Source: Apis mellifera
Lineage: Eukaryota; Arthropoda; Insecta; Hymenoptera; Apidae
Assembly: GCF_003254395.2 (NCBI RefSeq)
Contig: NC_037645.1
Coordinates: forward strand, 1,870,722 to 1,934,721
Direction: 5' to 3'
DNA: 64,000 bases
In this document: positions 53,433 to 64,000 of the stretch, one piece after another
How positions within the stretch are numbered: the first letter of the stretch is position 1
How the letters are laid out: each line of letters begins with the position of its first letter
Translations under genes and position numbers: made by a program
Notes under the pieces: model-generated
Seen by the model: the letters and a program-made list of their open reading frames with translations, nothing else
What the model was told of the DNA's origin: nothing
The model's database searches: none

Positions 53433-55044
53433 TTAATCGTGACTGCAAAAATTGGAAACCATATTTTCTTCGCTTTTAATTACTGATGTTGGCGGGACTA
53501 TCACACGAATATCTGTCTTACGACTTACAGAAAGATCTTCAACCTGATATTCGTTACTTTGTTCTTTCACGGAATGTACTGAGGGGCTAGATGTACAACG
53601 AGTAGTATCTAGAATCTTTAGATCCACAGGACTATCTCTTGATTTACATGTATCAAGAATAGGCCCAGCATCCTCTATCACGCTACTATTTTCATTTTCG
53701 TTTTCTGAAAGTGCGCCGCTGTAGATATTGCCATTTGAATTACCACCGATTCCATAAGGGAAACAAGCGCCACTACCATTTGAGCCACGCTTAAATGGCC
53801 GTGACGTTGTAATCCCTAATTTTTTCACTTTATCATAGAGAGTTCGAGAGGGTACTCCATACTTACGTGCTGCTTGCAAAGCACTCATTCCCGAGCGTAC
53901 TGCCTCAATCGCAGACATGATATCATTTCTTGTATATTGTTTATATCGTTTCCATTCTGGCTTTTGAACTGGTACATAGTTGATCATTTCTTCGATAAAA
54001 AATAGTTCGTTATATTTTATATTCGTATATATATGACTTCTTTGTAATTCAAGAATTTGAAATTTATATAAATCTATTTTTCTTACCTGGTTTAACATCC
54101 GGAGCATATGATTGTGGCGATGATTGCTTATCATCTTCATCCATTATAGAAACATCGGTATAAGGACTATGTGCAGATTCTCCATGAACTATATCTACAT
54201 TACTGCGTCTATCATTTTCATTTGATGAACCGTTACTGTTAATTCTAAATTGAGTTTCTTGACTATCTGGATGTAAGAGAGGAATCCCCTGTGAACTATC
54301 TGCATGACCTTGACCGAGAACCGTTCTAAGAATCGGTGTGTCTCTATTCATTAATATATTCAAGAGTTTCTTGCGTTTCAATGGGGAAGTTTCAAAACCA
54401 TTGTCATAAGATCCGGTTAAGATGGGGGAGTGTTGATGTGATGTTGTCTGGTGGCTCGAACTGGAATGAGTAATAGGAAATCTTGATAAAGGCCACATTG
54501 GTAGCGCTAACCGGCTATTTCGATCAATTGGTGATTTGCCGTAAATATTATACGTGGTCCCTGTAGAATGCGGTGGAGATATATGTCCACTACTATGAGC
54601 TGCACTACTGGTTGTACTGGTACTTATGGCTGGCGGAGGAGACATAGATGTTTCCACTTCTTCTTGATGACTTTGAGAGTTATTTTCTTCAACCAATCCC
54701 TTCACTTTTAATACTTCTGCGACTTTTAATAAACCAGCTAATTGTTCTTGAGCCACATTTACTTCACCTCGATACATATATTCTAAGATAGCTTTAATAT
54801 CAGAGTATTTCACGTCTTTTAATACTACAATTGGATGCTTGCATGGTAAATCAATAAATAGAGTTTGAAAATAAGAGGAACATGCCGCTAAAACCATTTT
54901 GTGGCATTTAACAGATGCACCTTCATCAACTGCCAAAGTCACGTCAGTAAATGCCTCGTTTTGCAATAACTTATCAAACATTGTTAATAAATTAGAGCGA
55001 TGATTGTTCCAGCGCAGACAATATTGTTGTGAAGTACTCGCCAT
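53433..55044 (-). CDS. BTB/POZ and Psq-type helix-turn-helix transcription factor
   Basis: Two coding exons: 55044-54087 and 53989-53433; 1515 nt, 504 aa. The BTB domain (about residues 22-116) starts with the insect 'TTK-type' signature QQYCLRWNNHRSNLL and contains DVTLAVDEG, CHKMVLAACSSYFQTLF and ILEYMYRGEVNV; it mediates dimerisation. A Ser/Thr/His-rich linker follows. A single Psq domain (about 335-380, RNDIMSAIEAVRSGMSALQAARKYGVPSRTLYDKVKKLGI in outline) binds DNA in the pipsqueak/bric-a-brac manner. The C-terminal region has PVDLK (440-444) and VEDLS (469-473), similar to CtBP-binding motifs, and a sumoylation-type IKSE (490-493). An in-frame TTG lies upstream, but the ATG at 55044 is chosen. 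Reading through the 97-bp intron would give a BTB-only product of about 326 residues. The exact family member is not determined. Confidence 0.88.
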
Positions 55045-55930
55045 TTCGATCAATTAGTAAAACAGAATCTAAAAAAATAAACAAATTATAATAATAAGAT
55101 TAAATTATTAATAAATATGTATGTTCTATATTTGACTTTAACACATTTGTTAAGATTTTGAATAGATAGATTTTGAAATCATATCATATAAAAAAGTAAA
55201 AATTTGAATCCAAAAGTTTACAAATAATTATTTGAATGTTTTAAATATTTGTATTTTTTAATCATTTTCTAACTATTAAATTAATTAGAAGTGAAATTTA
55301 TATAGCATAATTTCATAAAATATGAGTCATTCAGTGTAACTATCTTCATTTAATAAAAAGTACATATGCGCATGTGCAAAACGCATGTTATGCGTAAAAT
55401 ACATATACAAAATTTAAAATTCGAACAATAATATCAATTCTTTTGTAATACATAAATTAAATTTTAATAAATATGAGTTAAAAAATAATTTGTAAATAAA
55501 TAAGCAAAATAAATTATTATTACATTTTATTAATTAATCAATATTTATAAATTATATAAAGTAATATAAATCAAACATGAAAATATTTTCTTATTTTTTT
55601 ATTATTTTATATTTCCACATAATATATTCTAATCTATTACTATATACAATTATAAATACAATGTATAACATTATAATAAATTTCTAATAGAAAAAAAAAT
55701 AAAAAAAAAAAATTGACGCGAATCTAAAATACTCATATAATATAGCGAAAACTTACTTGTCAACCCGGTTCTCCCTTTTGAAAAAGCTGGCACCGTATGA
55801 CGAAGCTGTTCAAATGGCCGCCGAGTATGCTAGGAGATATATGATTAAGTTAACATGTGTGTGCACTCGTATTCGTCACTCAATTCCGTCGAACCAGCCT
55901 ACAAAAATGTTGCCGCGAGAATCCAACCCT
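55045..55930 (-). other. 5' untranslated exons and promoter of the BTB-Psq gene
   Basis: The start exon extends to an acceptor before 55068 (TTTTAG on the minus strand). An upstream exon ends at 55757 with donor GTAAGT. The sequence from 55757 to about 55980 is GC-richer and contains TSS-like features, consistent with a first exon and promoter. The intron of about 0.7 kb between is AT-rich. Outer limits are approximate. Confidence 0.55.
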
Positions 55931-58900
55931 TAGTAACTGCGCATGACGTATGAGGGCGCATATATGCGCGAAACTGCTGATTAAAATGAATCTTTTCACA
56001 TCTCTTTAATTTTCATAAATTGGTAATCCTTTTTTTATAAATAAATCTTAGAAAGTCTCATTTATAAAAGCACAATTCACAAAAACTTTTATCTTCGTTT
56101 TCTATATTTCCGTTTTAGTCTATTTTCTATTGCTATCCAATGTTTTTATTACTCTCAGAATTTTTATTATCCAATATTTGGTTATCTTCATTGAGGTTTG
56201 TTTTCGTAATTGTTACGTTATTTCCTTTTAAGATTTAAGTAGCCAAATGATGATAATAATAACAGTATCAGTGCACACCCGCAGCAAAATAAAATTATAA
56301 TACGAATAAGAACCCTCTCCCACGGCCTACTCGGCGACCACTGACGAGTTGTGAGTAGAAGACGCACTAAACCGAGCTGGTCATGGCCATGGCTCTTCTT
56401 GCATAGGGGTGGTCGTACGTGTGTATTCGTATACTATCGCCATTGCTGTGTGTGCCCAGTGGCGTAACTGGCAACTCTTTATGCGAAATATTTCGGTTAG
56501 AATTTTAAAACCTTATGTTAGTAATGAATGAAAGACATTAGCAATAAATGAACGATATCTGAAAACGGTTTGTGAGTAAATAAGTACATAATTTTGACCT
56601 TTAAAGAAATAGTTAAGCGATTAGTGCATTTATTTAATGAGCAGATTATCAGCGCATAAACTGTGGTCTATTGATAAGAAAATTTAAGAAAATTAATATT
56701 TGAGGGAATTTTTAGAAAGTTTAACTTTTACAGATTCTATAAATTTTAAGAAATTTTAAGAAATTTTAAGAAATTAAATCTATCTCTTAGATAGATAATT
56801 ATAATAATCATTTATATTATTTTATTATAATAATAATTATTATTAAATGTAATTATTATTATTATTAGTTTTTATATAAATAGTTTTTATATAAATAATA
56901 ATTATATTAATATATATAATTATATAAATATATAAATTATGATAGTCTATTGATAATGACTTGCAATTTTCTAATCTAATTCTAAATCTATTATATTATC
57001 ATATTAGTTTTTAAATTTGTTTAAATAAAATTGTTTTTTTTACATGATACTATATTATTGAGAGCATTTAATTTAAATTTATTTGTTATAATATTCAAGT
57101 TATATAAATTCAAATTAAAAAAATGCACAGATACTAAAGTTACGCCATTGACTAGTCGCACAAGGAGACTTGCACAGACACCATCGTCCCTGGTTGCACG
57201 ATCGGCCAATCACGCTACGTCTAGGCCAATATCCTGCGGGGTACGACACATACATATGCAACTAGTGCATACTTGCATGTATAAGCGTATATATATATAT
57301 ATATTTATATGGCGCCGTGTGTGTACACCCACGTCTTTTACTCGCATATCAGCATAGCATTAGATTTTCTTTTTATCCCAAGTTTTTGAGCAACGGTTTA
57401 ATTTCTTTATTCTATTAAAATTATGATTATAATTTTTATCACTTTTTTTTTTAATATTTTTATTGTAATTTTTTTCTAAAATAGATTTTTCATAAATAAA
57501 CTTTTAAAAATCCTATAAATATTGATATGATTCAAAATGATTTAGAAAATCATATAATTAGAGAATCACATTATATAATTATTCAAAATATTAATATGCA
57601 GAATAATTTTATAAAGCAATTAAAAAATTATATAATGCTCTGCACATTTTGAAAATTTTTTAATACATATATATATATATATAAATTGTAATCAAAGTAA
57701 AAGATTTTTTTTAAAATATATATGTAAATAAAATAATTAGTTTTAATAGATATTACAAATATTACAAACATAAACTTTAAATAGATATTACAAATTTAAG
57801 AATGGTCTTCATTATTCTGATCATTATTCTTATTTTATTTCTTTAATTATTAATGTTTTTTATCATATACATGTGATAAAAAATAAAAATTTATATATGT
57901 TTTCAAAAATTGCTACCACGCCCTAACAATGATCATATTCAATTTTCATATAAAATCTTATAAAATTTTTCTCATGATTACGAAAATCAAATAATTTTTT
58001 TTTATTATAATTGATATTGTGTCTTTCATTTTTTTTCCTATTTTATACAAATTTTTTAATTTTTTTGCAATATTATAAAAAAATTTAAAATTATTATGAT
58101 AATAAGATAAAAATTGTTATAATAATGAATATAAATAAGAAATAAATTAAAAGATTGAATGAAAGACAAATAAAAGAACTTACCAGTTAATTTTCCGCCC
58201 TTGTTTTTATGTATTAACGCACATAGACGTAGCATCGTTTTCTATTTACCAAAGTTTGCGAAATGGCGTATTAAAAACAAGTCGAAAATATGTTGTTTAA
58301 TTCCCATTTTATCTTGATTAGTTCGTATAGTAAAAAAAGAAGCAGAGACGATAAAAACAGATCATGATAAAAGAAAATCATTTTCTTGTGTGCTCGCATG
58401 CACAGTTTCACACGAATATGATTAGAAGATGTAAATGTGTAAGTGAGTGTGCCATCGAATGAGACTTTTGGTCGAAGAAAAAGAGGGGAGTACGAAGCTG
58501 TTAAGGTGAATCCTTGTATACTGTTGCGCCATTGAAAAAATTCCATATTCAACGAATGAATATGACGGTTTCAGTTAAATTGTTTTCACATTGAAAATTA
58601 AATTTTTATATTTATTATAATATTATATATATTTATAAAACTGCAATATACATTGCATTTTAAATATGAACAATCTGAAAGAAAATATTTAAAATATTAT
58701 TTTATATGTACTTATTTATATATTATTTGATATTTATATTATTATATATATTGTTAATTATTTTAATTTAAATAATTAAATTATCTAATTATTATTAAAT
58801 TAATAAACTTAAAATATAAATAATAATAATGAATATTGTGAATTAAATTGAAATTATAGAATATGGAATTATTATAGAATGTGTGCATGAGATTTTTTGA

Positions 58901-61900
58901 ACATATCGCAGTTCTATTTAATAGAACATCCAGTCGAGTTCCAGATTTAGCAGCAGCTTGCTCCCTCTTGTCTCAGGACGACCAGATTTTCACTAAAAAA
59001 ATGTAAGACAAGCGAAAAGCTTTGGGTTGCGTGCATTTCCACGAAGTCTTTAAAAGGAATATTAATGATTTTCAAATGAAAAAAGAAAAAGTATAGACAA
59101 TAAAGAAAATCTATTAGTGATAAGTATAGCAACGTTGCACATTATCTATCTGGGCAAAGCGATGATAGAGGGATATTAACTGTTTGCTTATCGCCTTTAC
59201 AGATAATATAGAATTCTTGATTTTGTATTCTTGCATATTTTATTAATAACCATAAAAATGAAAAAAAAAACAGAAAATAGTAATTCTATAAATAGTTAAT
59301 TCAATTTTATAATAATATTAAATAATGTTAATATTATAAATACTTTTATTTATACACTCTTATAATATTATAATATTATTATAATTAATAATATTTATTA
59401 AAAATAAAATAGATAATTTCTTAGATATATGAATCCTATTTAAAATATATAGAAAAAATACATACATATTAATACAAATATATTAAATTCTCTAAAATTG
59501 AGAGTTTTACATGGATTTAAGCTGATTTGGTCTAAAAAAAAATGGATGTAAGCGGCTTTTCAATTCCTATGAGAAACCTGTTTCTCTTTACATGTGCTTC
59601 TTGTCCTCCTAATTTTTTTAGAAAATCATTTTAAAATTTTGTTTCAATCATCTGAGCAAAACAAAAAAAAATTTTTAATTTGTAAAAGATACTATATAAA
59701 TATATTTAATTATATTTATGATTTAATTTCATCAAATTTCAATTAATAAAAAAATATTAAATATTATAAAATAATTCTTTTGTATTTTCATATCTTTATT
59801 AATTTTTTTGATTTTACTATTATAATTTTAAAATTATTAAAAAGTAACAATTTAGAATAATTTTTTTTTTTTTTGATAATATAAATTTCATCATGTTTTA
59901 AGAAAAGAAGATATACATAGAATTATGCTAAGAGGTCTATGCGCACAAGTGAATGGGGAGGCGTTACACTCGGTAGTTGTAATGAATGGTTATACCACAA
60001 GGCAAAGCACATCTTGAATAGTAGGAACAAAATGCACTGTTACATGGAATAATTGCACTTGATGCCAGAGGGTTTCTACTAGACCGACAATACTTTTGCT
60101 ATTGTATAGGGAACAATGTATCAGCAGGTAGCCGATCATCGATCAGGAATCCCTCCGGTCAATGGCCTTGCAATGCACGCCAAGTTCTTTTTATGTGTAT
60201 TTATATGAAGCGTTAATGTATAAATCAATTATTCTTGTACATTTATATAATGTATTATTTGTAATTGTAATTGGATTTTATTTTTTCTAAATTTCTAATT
60301 TTCTAGTAATAATATTCATTATACGCGAATATTTCATTCTAATTTTAACTTTTATTTTTTTAACTTTATGAGCTATGTATAAAATTTATAACTTATATAT
60401 AAAATTTTATTATTATATGACTAAATAATCATTTTGATCGTCTAATTCTATGGATCATGGATTACAATTCTATGAATTAGTAAAAAAATGTTTCTAGTGT
60501 TGCAATAAAAAGAAACATAAGTAAGGTGTACTCTACATGTAGGGCCAAGGTTTATCTGTGTAGAGTGTCAGTGGGTCGACACCCGCAAACCGGTCCTGAC
60601 CACGTGGAATGTGAGCCCGCTGTGCGATGTTGCCACGTATATGCATGATTTCCCAAAAGTGCATCTACCGCAGGCTTATTATACGCAACACATGTGCATA
60701 TATATTTTCTTGCCCTCTCAACTTTCGTACAATTTCGGAAAAACTAAGTCTAAAGTCTGACTTTTACCAATCAAAATATTCAAATAACATTTTATCAATA
60801 TTCATAGCAATATCCATCTATATGTACTTTTTATATTATATGCATTTTTATAATTTTTTTTTATAAACTTTTAACTTTTAAATTTTGTAAATTATTTATT
60901 TAGAATTATTGTTTATAATCCATCATTCATCATCACTAAAATTAATAATAAAAACTATATTTAATTACTTCACTAAATTAATAATTATTCAACGTTATAA
61001 ATCTATAATTCAATTATAATTTGCAATTAAATATAATAAAAATAAATCTGTTATTTTGTAAATTTAAACAAATTTCATCAAAATTAGCAGTAATTCAATA
61101 TCTTTTTAAGAAAAAAGAAAAAAAACAAAAATACTACGTTTTATTTAAAAAATGACGCATAATTTACGCATCTATGAACGCACTATTCTCACCCGTTAGA
61201 CAACCCTACTCTTCAAGGTCATTGTTCCTCTATTCTACCAAGCCCTTCTTTATGCCTGCCAGAAACGAATGAATTTTTATGGCGGTATATCTTTAAGGAG
61301 CTTGACAATATCAATGTGTTTCCTGTGTAACACACCTGTTATATCGCTGCTCTTTTCTTCACTACATACAATGTGCATTTAATGCGATTAAATATTATCT
61401 CTTTCTTTTTTTATTTTTTTTTCCCTTCAATCTTTGTCTTCAACCGTTATTTTCATTACAAACCACAATCAAAAATAATCTCAAAATAATCTAAGTGACG
61501 GAGAATTTCAGATGTAAAGAAAACTGCAAATATATGAAATAATAAAAACAGCATATAATGAAAAAGAATTTGTTTAAACAATGATTTTTCATTTTTCAAT
61601 TTTTGATAATCAGAAATCTATTTTATAAATTTTTAAGATAAAAAGAAAGATTATGTACATATTTTCAATAGAAATCATTTTTAGCGATTAAAAAAAATTA
61701 ATAAAAAATCCTATACAAAATCATGTAAATTATAAAAAATTTTATCTACATATTATTATTTTATATTATAAATGAAAAAATATAAAATAAAGTAATTAGA
61801 GTTTTAATGAAAGTTTTTACTTAGTTTTATAATTTAACAATTCTACGCCAATGTATAATTTCCCTAATACTATCATTTCTCTCGATACGTTTTTATGCAT

Positions 61901-63479
61901 TATGGCGTCTCTCCGGCGAAAAAACTTGGTGAGCATGCGATTACAAGAATGTGATGTAATCCGCATGCGCACGCGCACATACAAGGAGGTCAAAGAAATA
62001 CCCAACTTGTTTTGTATGCGAAGAAGAAAGTTGTTGAACCAGATTATCGGAGCATCGACCACGGAGTCGACGGCCGGTAAATAGAAACCTCCGCGAATAG
62101 AAACCTGTTTCTTTTTAAGTTCCACGCCCTTCCATCGAGTTTTCAATTCCACTAGAAACGGATCTTATATGTGTTACAGGGTCAATCTTCGATAAAATAT
62201 TGCCAGAGGCATCATGGATTATGAGTAATAGGGATCTCTTCTGCCACCTTAAGGGAATATAACTAACTTCTGTGAGAAAGGTCAGATCATTTTCTTTTTT
62301 TGAAAAAGCGTTGCAATTTAAGCTTTGCTAACTTTAATAATCAATAGAATTAGCATATAATTGGAATATAATTATTAGGAACTATAATTATAAAGTGAAT
62401 TATATATATAAATTATTAATGATATTATATAAATAATATTAATGAGAATATCATAAATAATTAAAGTGTATTAGTAAAAAATAATATTTATTATACAACG
62501 TAATATATTTGATTTATTTATTAAATTATAAACAATTTAAATTTGCATTAATAGCTATTTAAATGCTTATTTATAATGTTAATTTAATAAATAAGGATCA
62601 ATCGACATTTTTACATATCAATTATATATAATCTATTTATTTAGAAATGACTCTCTGAAAATGATATTGATATTAGAATATTTTATAACTCATACATTAC
62701 ATTTTTTAATAAAAAGATGTATTTTAAATATTATTATATTTATTTCCTTTATTTTAATTATTAGATAATTTGAGATTATTTAATTGAGATTTAAATTAAA
62801 TCTTTTTATTTATAAAAAATTCCAATATTTCATTTAAATTTTTAATTTTGTAAGTTTAAATAATATCAAAAAATTAAAAATCTTTATTTATAATTCTAAA
62901 ACCAATTTACTTTCATAAAAATTCAAAAAAAATTTATTTGACAAAATCATGATTTGATGATTAATTTTAACTTTAACAAAATGTTCAAGTAGTATTAAAC
63001 CAGTTATCAACTCAAAAATTAAAGTTCTTTCTATCGTTTAATATAAATATTTAAATTTGTATATAAAAAATGTAAATAAAAAATTATACAAATAAAATTT
63101 AAATCTCAAAAATGAAAAAAATATAATTATAAACAAAATTTAATTAATTTAAGTTTGATTTTAGATGTTTTTTATTACTATGAGTTTTCTCTAGATGGCG
63201 TTTACTTATTTAGGTTATTTTATTATAATGACTTAATTTGTGTGCAAAACAGTGTTTAAATATTTTCAATTTAATTTTTATTGAATTTTTAGAAATATAC
63301 TGTGTAAAATTAAAAAGTTAATATAAAAATAAATACGCCTATTGATTAAAAATCTTATGTTTATAAACAGATATAAGATCATATAGCACAGAATATCGTT
63401 GAGTAAAGTGGAATATTCCCTTTGCCCCTGTGTTGTTCTAAGTGCCAATTTTTCAATTCTATATTATGTTAATACTAAC
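55931..63479. other. Gene-free stretch with GC-richer islands
   Basis: AT-rich background interrupted by islands at about 56250-56500, 57120-57340, 58390-58530, 58920-59180, 59930-60190, 60530-60730, 61180-61390 and 61880-62230. None contains a convincing coding exon on either strand. They look like regulatory sequence or untranslated first exons of the BTB-Psq gene. The 56250-56500 and 57120-57250 islands, with a CCAAT box at about 57207, could be alternative promoters. Between the islands I see only AT-rich low-complexity DNA. Confidence 0.5.
61213..61221 (+). promoter_or_regulatory. TCAAGGTCA extended nuclear-receptor half-site
   Basis: An exact match to the monomer site bound by FTZ-F1 and ERR-class nuclear receptors. 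It lies inside the GC-richer island at 61180-61390. Binding is not shown; a single 9-base match can occur by chance. Confidence 0.35.
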
Positions 63480-63765
63480 ATGGATGCGTTAGTGCAAAAA
63501 ATAATTTCAGACTCGGGCGATGAATTTTCAAAAAATATTATTGTCTTTCAGGAAAATGTAAGTTTAAATGCTTTAAAGATTTTTATAAAAAATTCATAAT
63601 ATAAATTGATTTTCTGCTATTTTAGTATGGAAACCGAACAGTATTTGAAGAACTCAATAATGATCAATTACGTGAAAAATTATGGGAAACATTGTTTCAT
63701 TGTCTATCAGACAATTCACAATCATCTCTTCATTATAATTGTTTATCCACTTTGCGGATACTTAG
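63480..63765 (+). CDS. 5' exons of a gene cut by the window edge, Ric-8/synembryn-like
   Basis: Two exons are supported: 63480-63557 (26 codons from ATG) and 63626-63765 (ending in phase 2 at a GTAACA donor). Together they encode about 72 residues, starting MDALVQKIISDSGDEF and ending CLSTLRIL. The pattern FEELNNDQLREKLWETLF...CLSTLRILS resembles the N-terminus of Ric-8 (synembryn), the armadillo-fold chaperone and exchange factor of G-alpha subunits, where LRILSRD follows. This assignment rests on weak similarity. The third exon is unclear: the acceptor at 63889-63890 gives a stop after seven codons, whereas the AG at 63894-63895 keeps an open frame. A GC-neutral promoter with no clear TATA box precedes it. 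Confidence 0.5.
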
Positions 63766-64000
63766 GTAACATTATAATGTGATTATGTATATTTATATAA
63801 GCTATCATTGTGTAATTTTATATTTTGACTTATACATATTGAGTTTATAAAAAAAAAAACTTTATTCAATAAATACATTTTTATTTTTAGCAAAGCATTA
63901 AAACTTTTCTGACACCACTTTGTGTTATTGCTTTAAATGTAGACCTAGCTTTTGCTATTATTATTAAGTAATTCTATTGTTTTTCTCCATTAACGTAGCA

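Noticed and set aside
54064..54140. Extension of the Psq exon upstream through the intron with its own Met codons
   Set aside because: The splice CCAG/GTAAG to GAAG/AAATG joins BTB and Psq in frame; the read-through peptide has no family similarity.
58271..58552. 93-codon minus-strand frame
   Set aside because: Composition turns to Ile/Leu/Phe-rich AT background and no family pattern is visible.
61817..62152. Overlapping open frames on both strands (111 and 77 codons)
   Set aside because: No recognisable domain on either strand, no clear splice sites; openness follows from a GC-richer island with few stops.

Overview
This window is AT-rich nuclear DNA from an insect. The gene set, short introns, long AT-rich intergenic stretches and abundant AT, CT and ATT microsatellites suggest a bee, probably Apis. 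The species is an inference, because no database search was possible. Exon boundaries were worked out by hand from reading frames, splice consensus and family similarity. For the eight complete genes the exon lengths sum to uninterrupted frames.

Layout. (1) From about 0.6 to 13.5 kb on the + strand is the muscle and neural transcription factor Mef2: seven coding exons (482 aa) plus at least one upstream untranslated exon and introns with GC-richer islands. (2) From 13.5 to 26.3 kb is a stretch without a recognisable gene (long Mef2 3'UTR and/or intergenic DNA) with most of the large microsatellites. (3) From 26.3 to 47.3 kb is a compact housekeeping cluster: NDUFA8 (+), MGAT1 (-), HPF1 with an N-terminal PBZ zinc finger (+), a catalytically dead myotubularin of the MTMR10/11/12 type (+), ALG8 (+), NDUFA9 (+), and an extracellular leucine-rich-repeat protein (-). 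(4) From 47.3 to 53.4 kb I see no convincing gene. (5) From 53.4 to about 55.9 kb on the - strand is a BTB/POZ plus Psq-type helix-turn-helix transcription factor. (6) From 55.9 to 63.4 kb is a second gene-poor stretch with GC-richer islands that look regulatory. (7) From 63.48 kb the first exons of another + strand gene run toward the window edge; it resembles Ric-8/synembryn.

Functions. Two genes act in N-glycosylation (ALG8 on the ER lipid-linked donor, MGAT1 in the Golgi), two encode complex I subunits (NDUFA8, NDUFA9), one acts in ADP-ribosylation signalling (HPF1), and one is a phosphoinositide pseudophosphatase. They are flanked by two developmental regulators set in gene-poor DNA. I found no CRISPR array, rRNA, tRNA, recognisable transposon protein or viral gene. 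Nothing here is clearly an undescribed system. The most interesting points are the PBZ-HPF1 architecture, the dead phosphatase loop, an in-frame alternative donor in Mef2, a GC-AG intron in NDUFA9, and several unexplained inverted repeats and conserved-looking islands.
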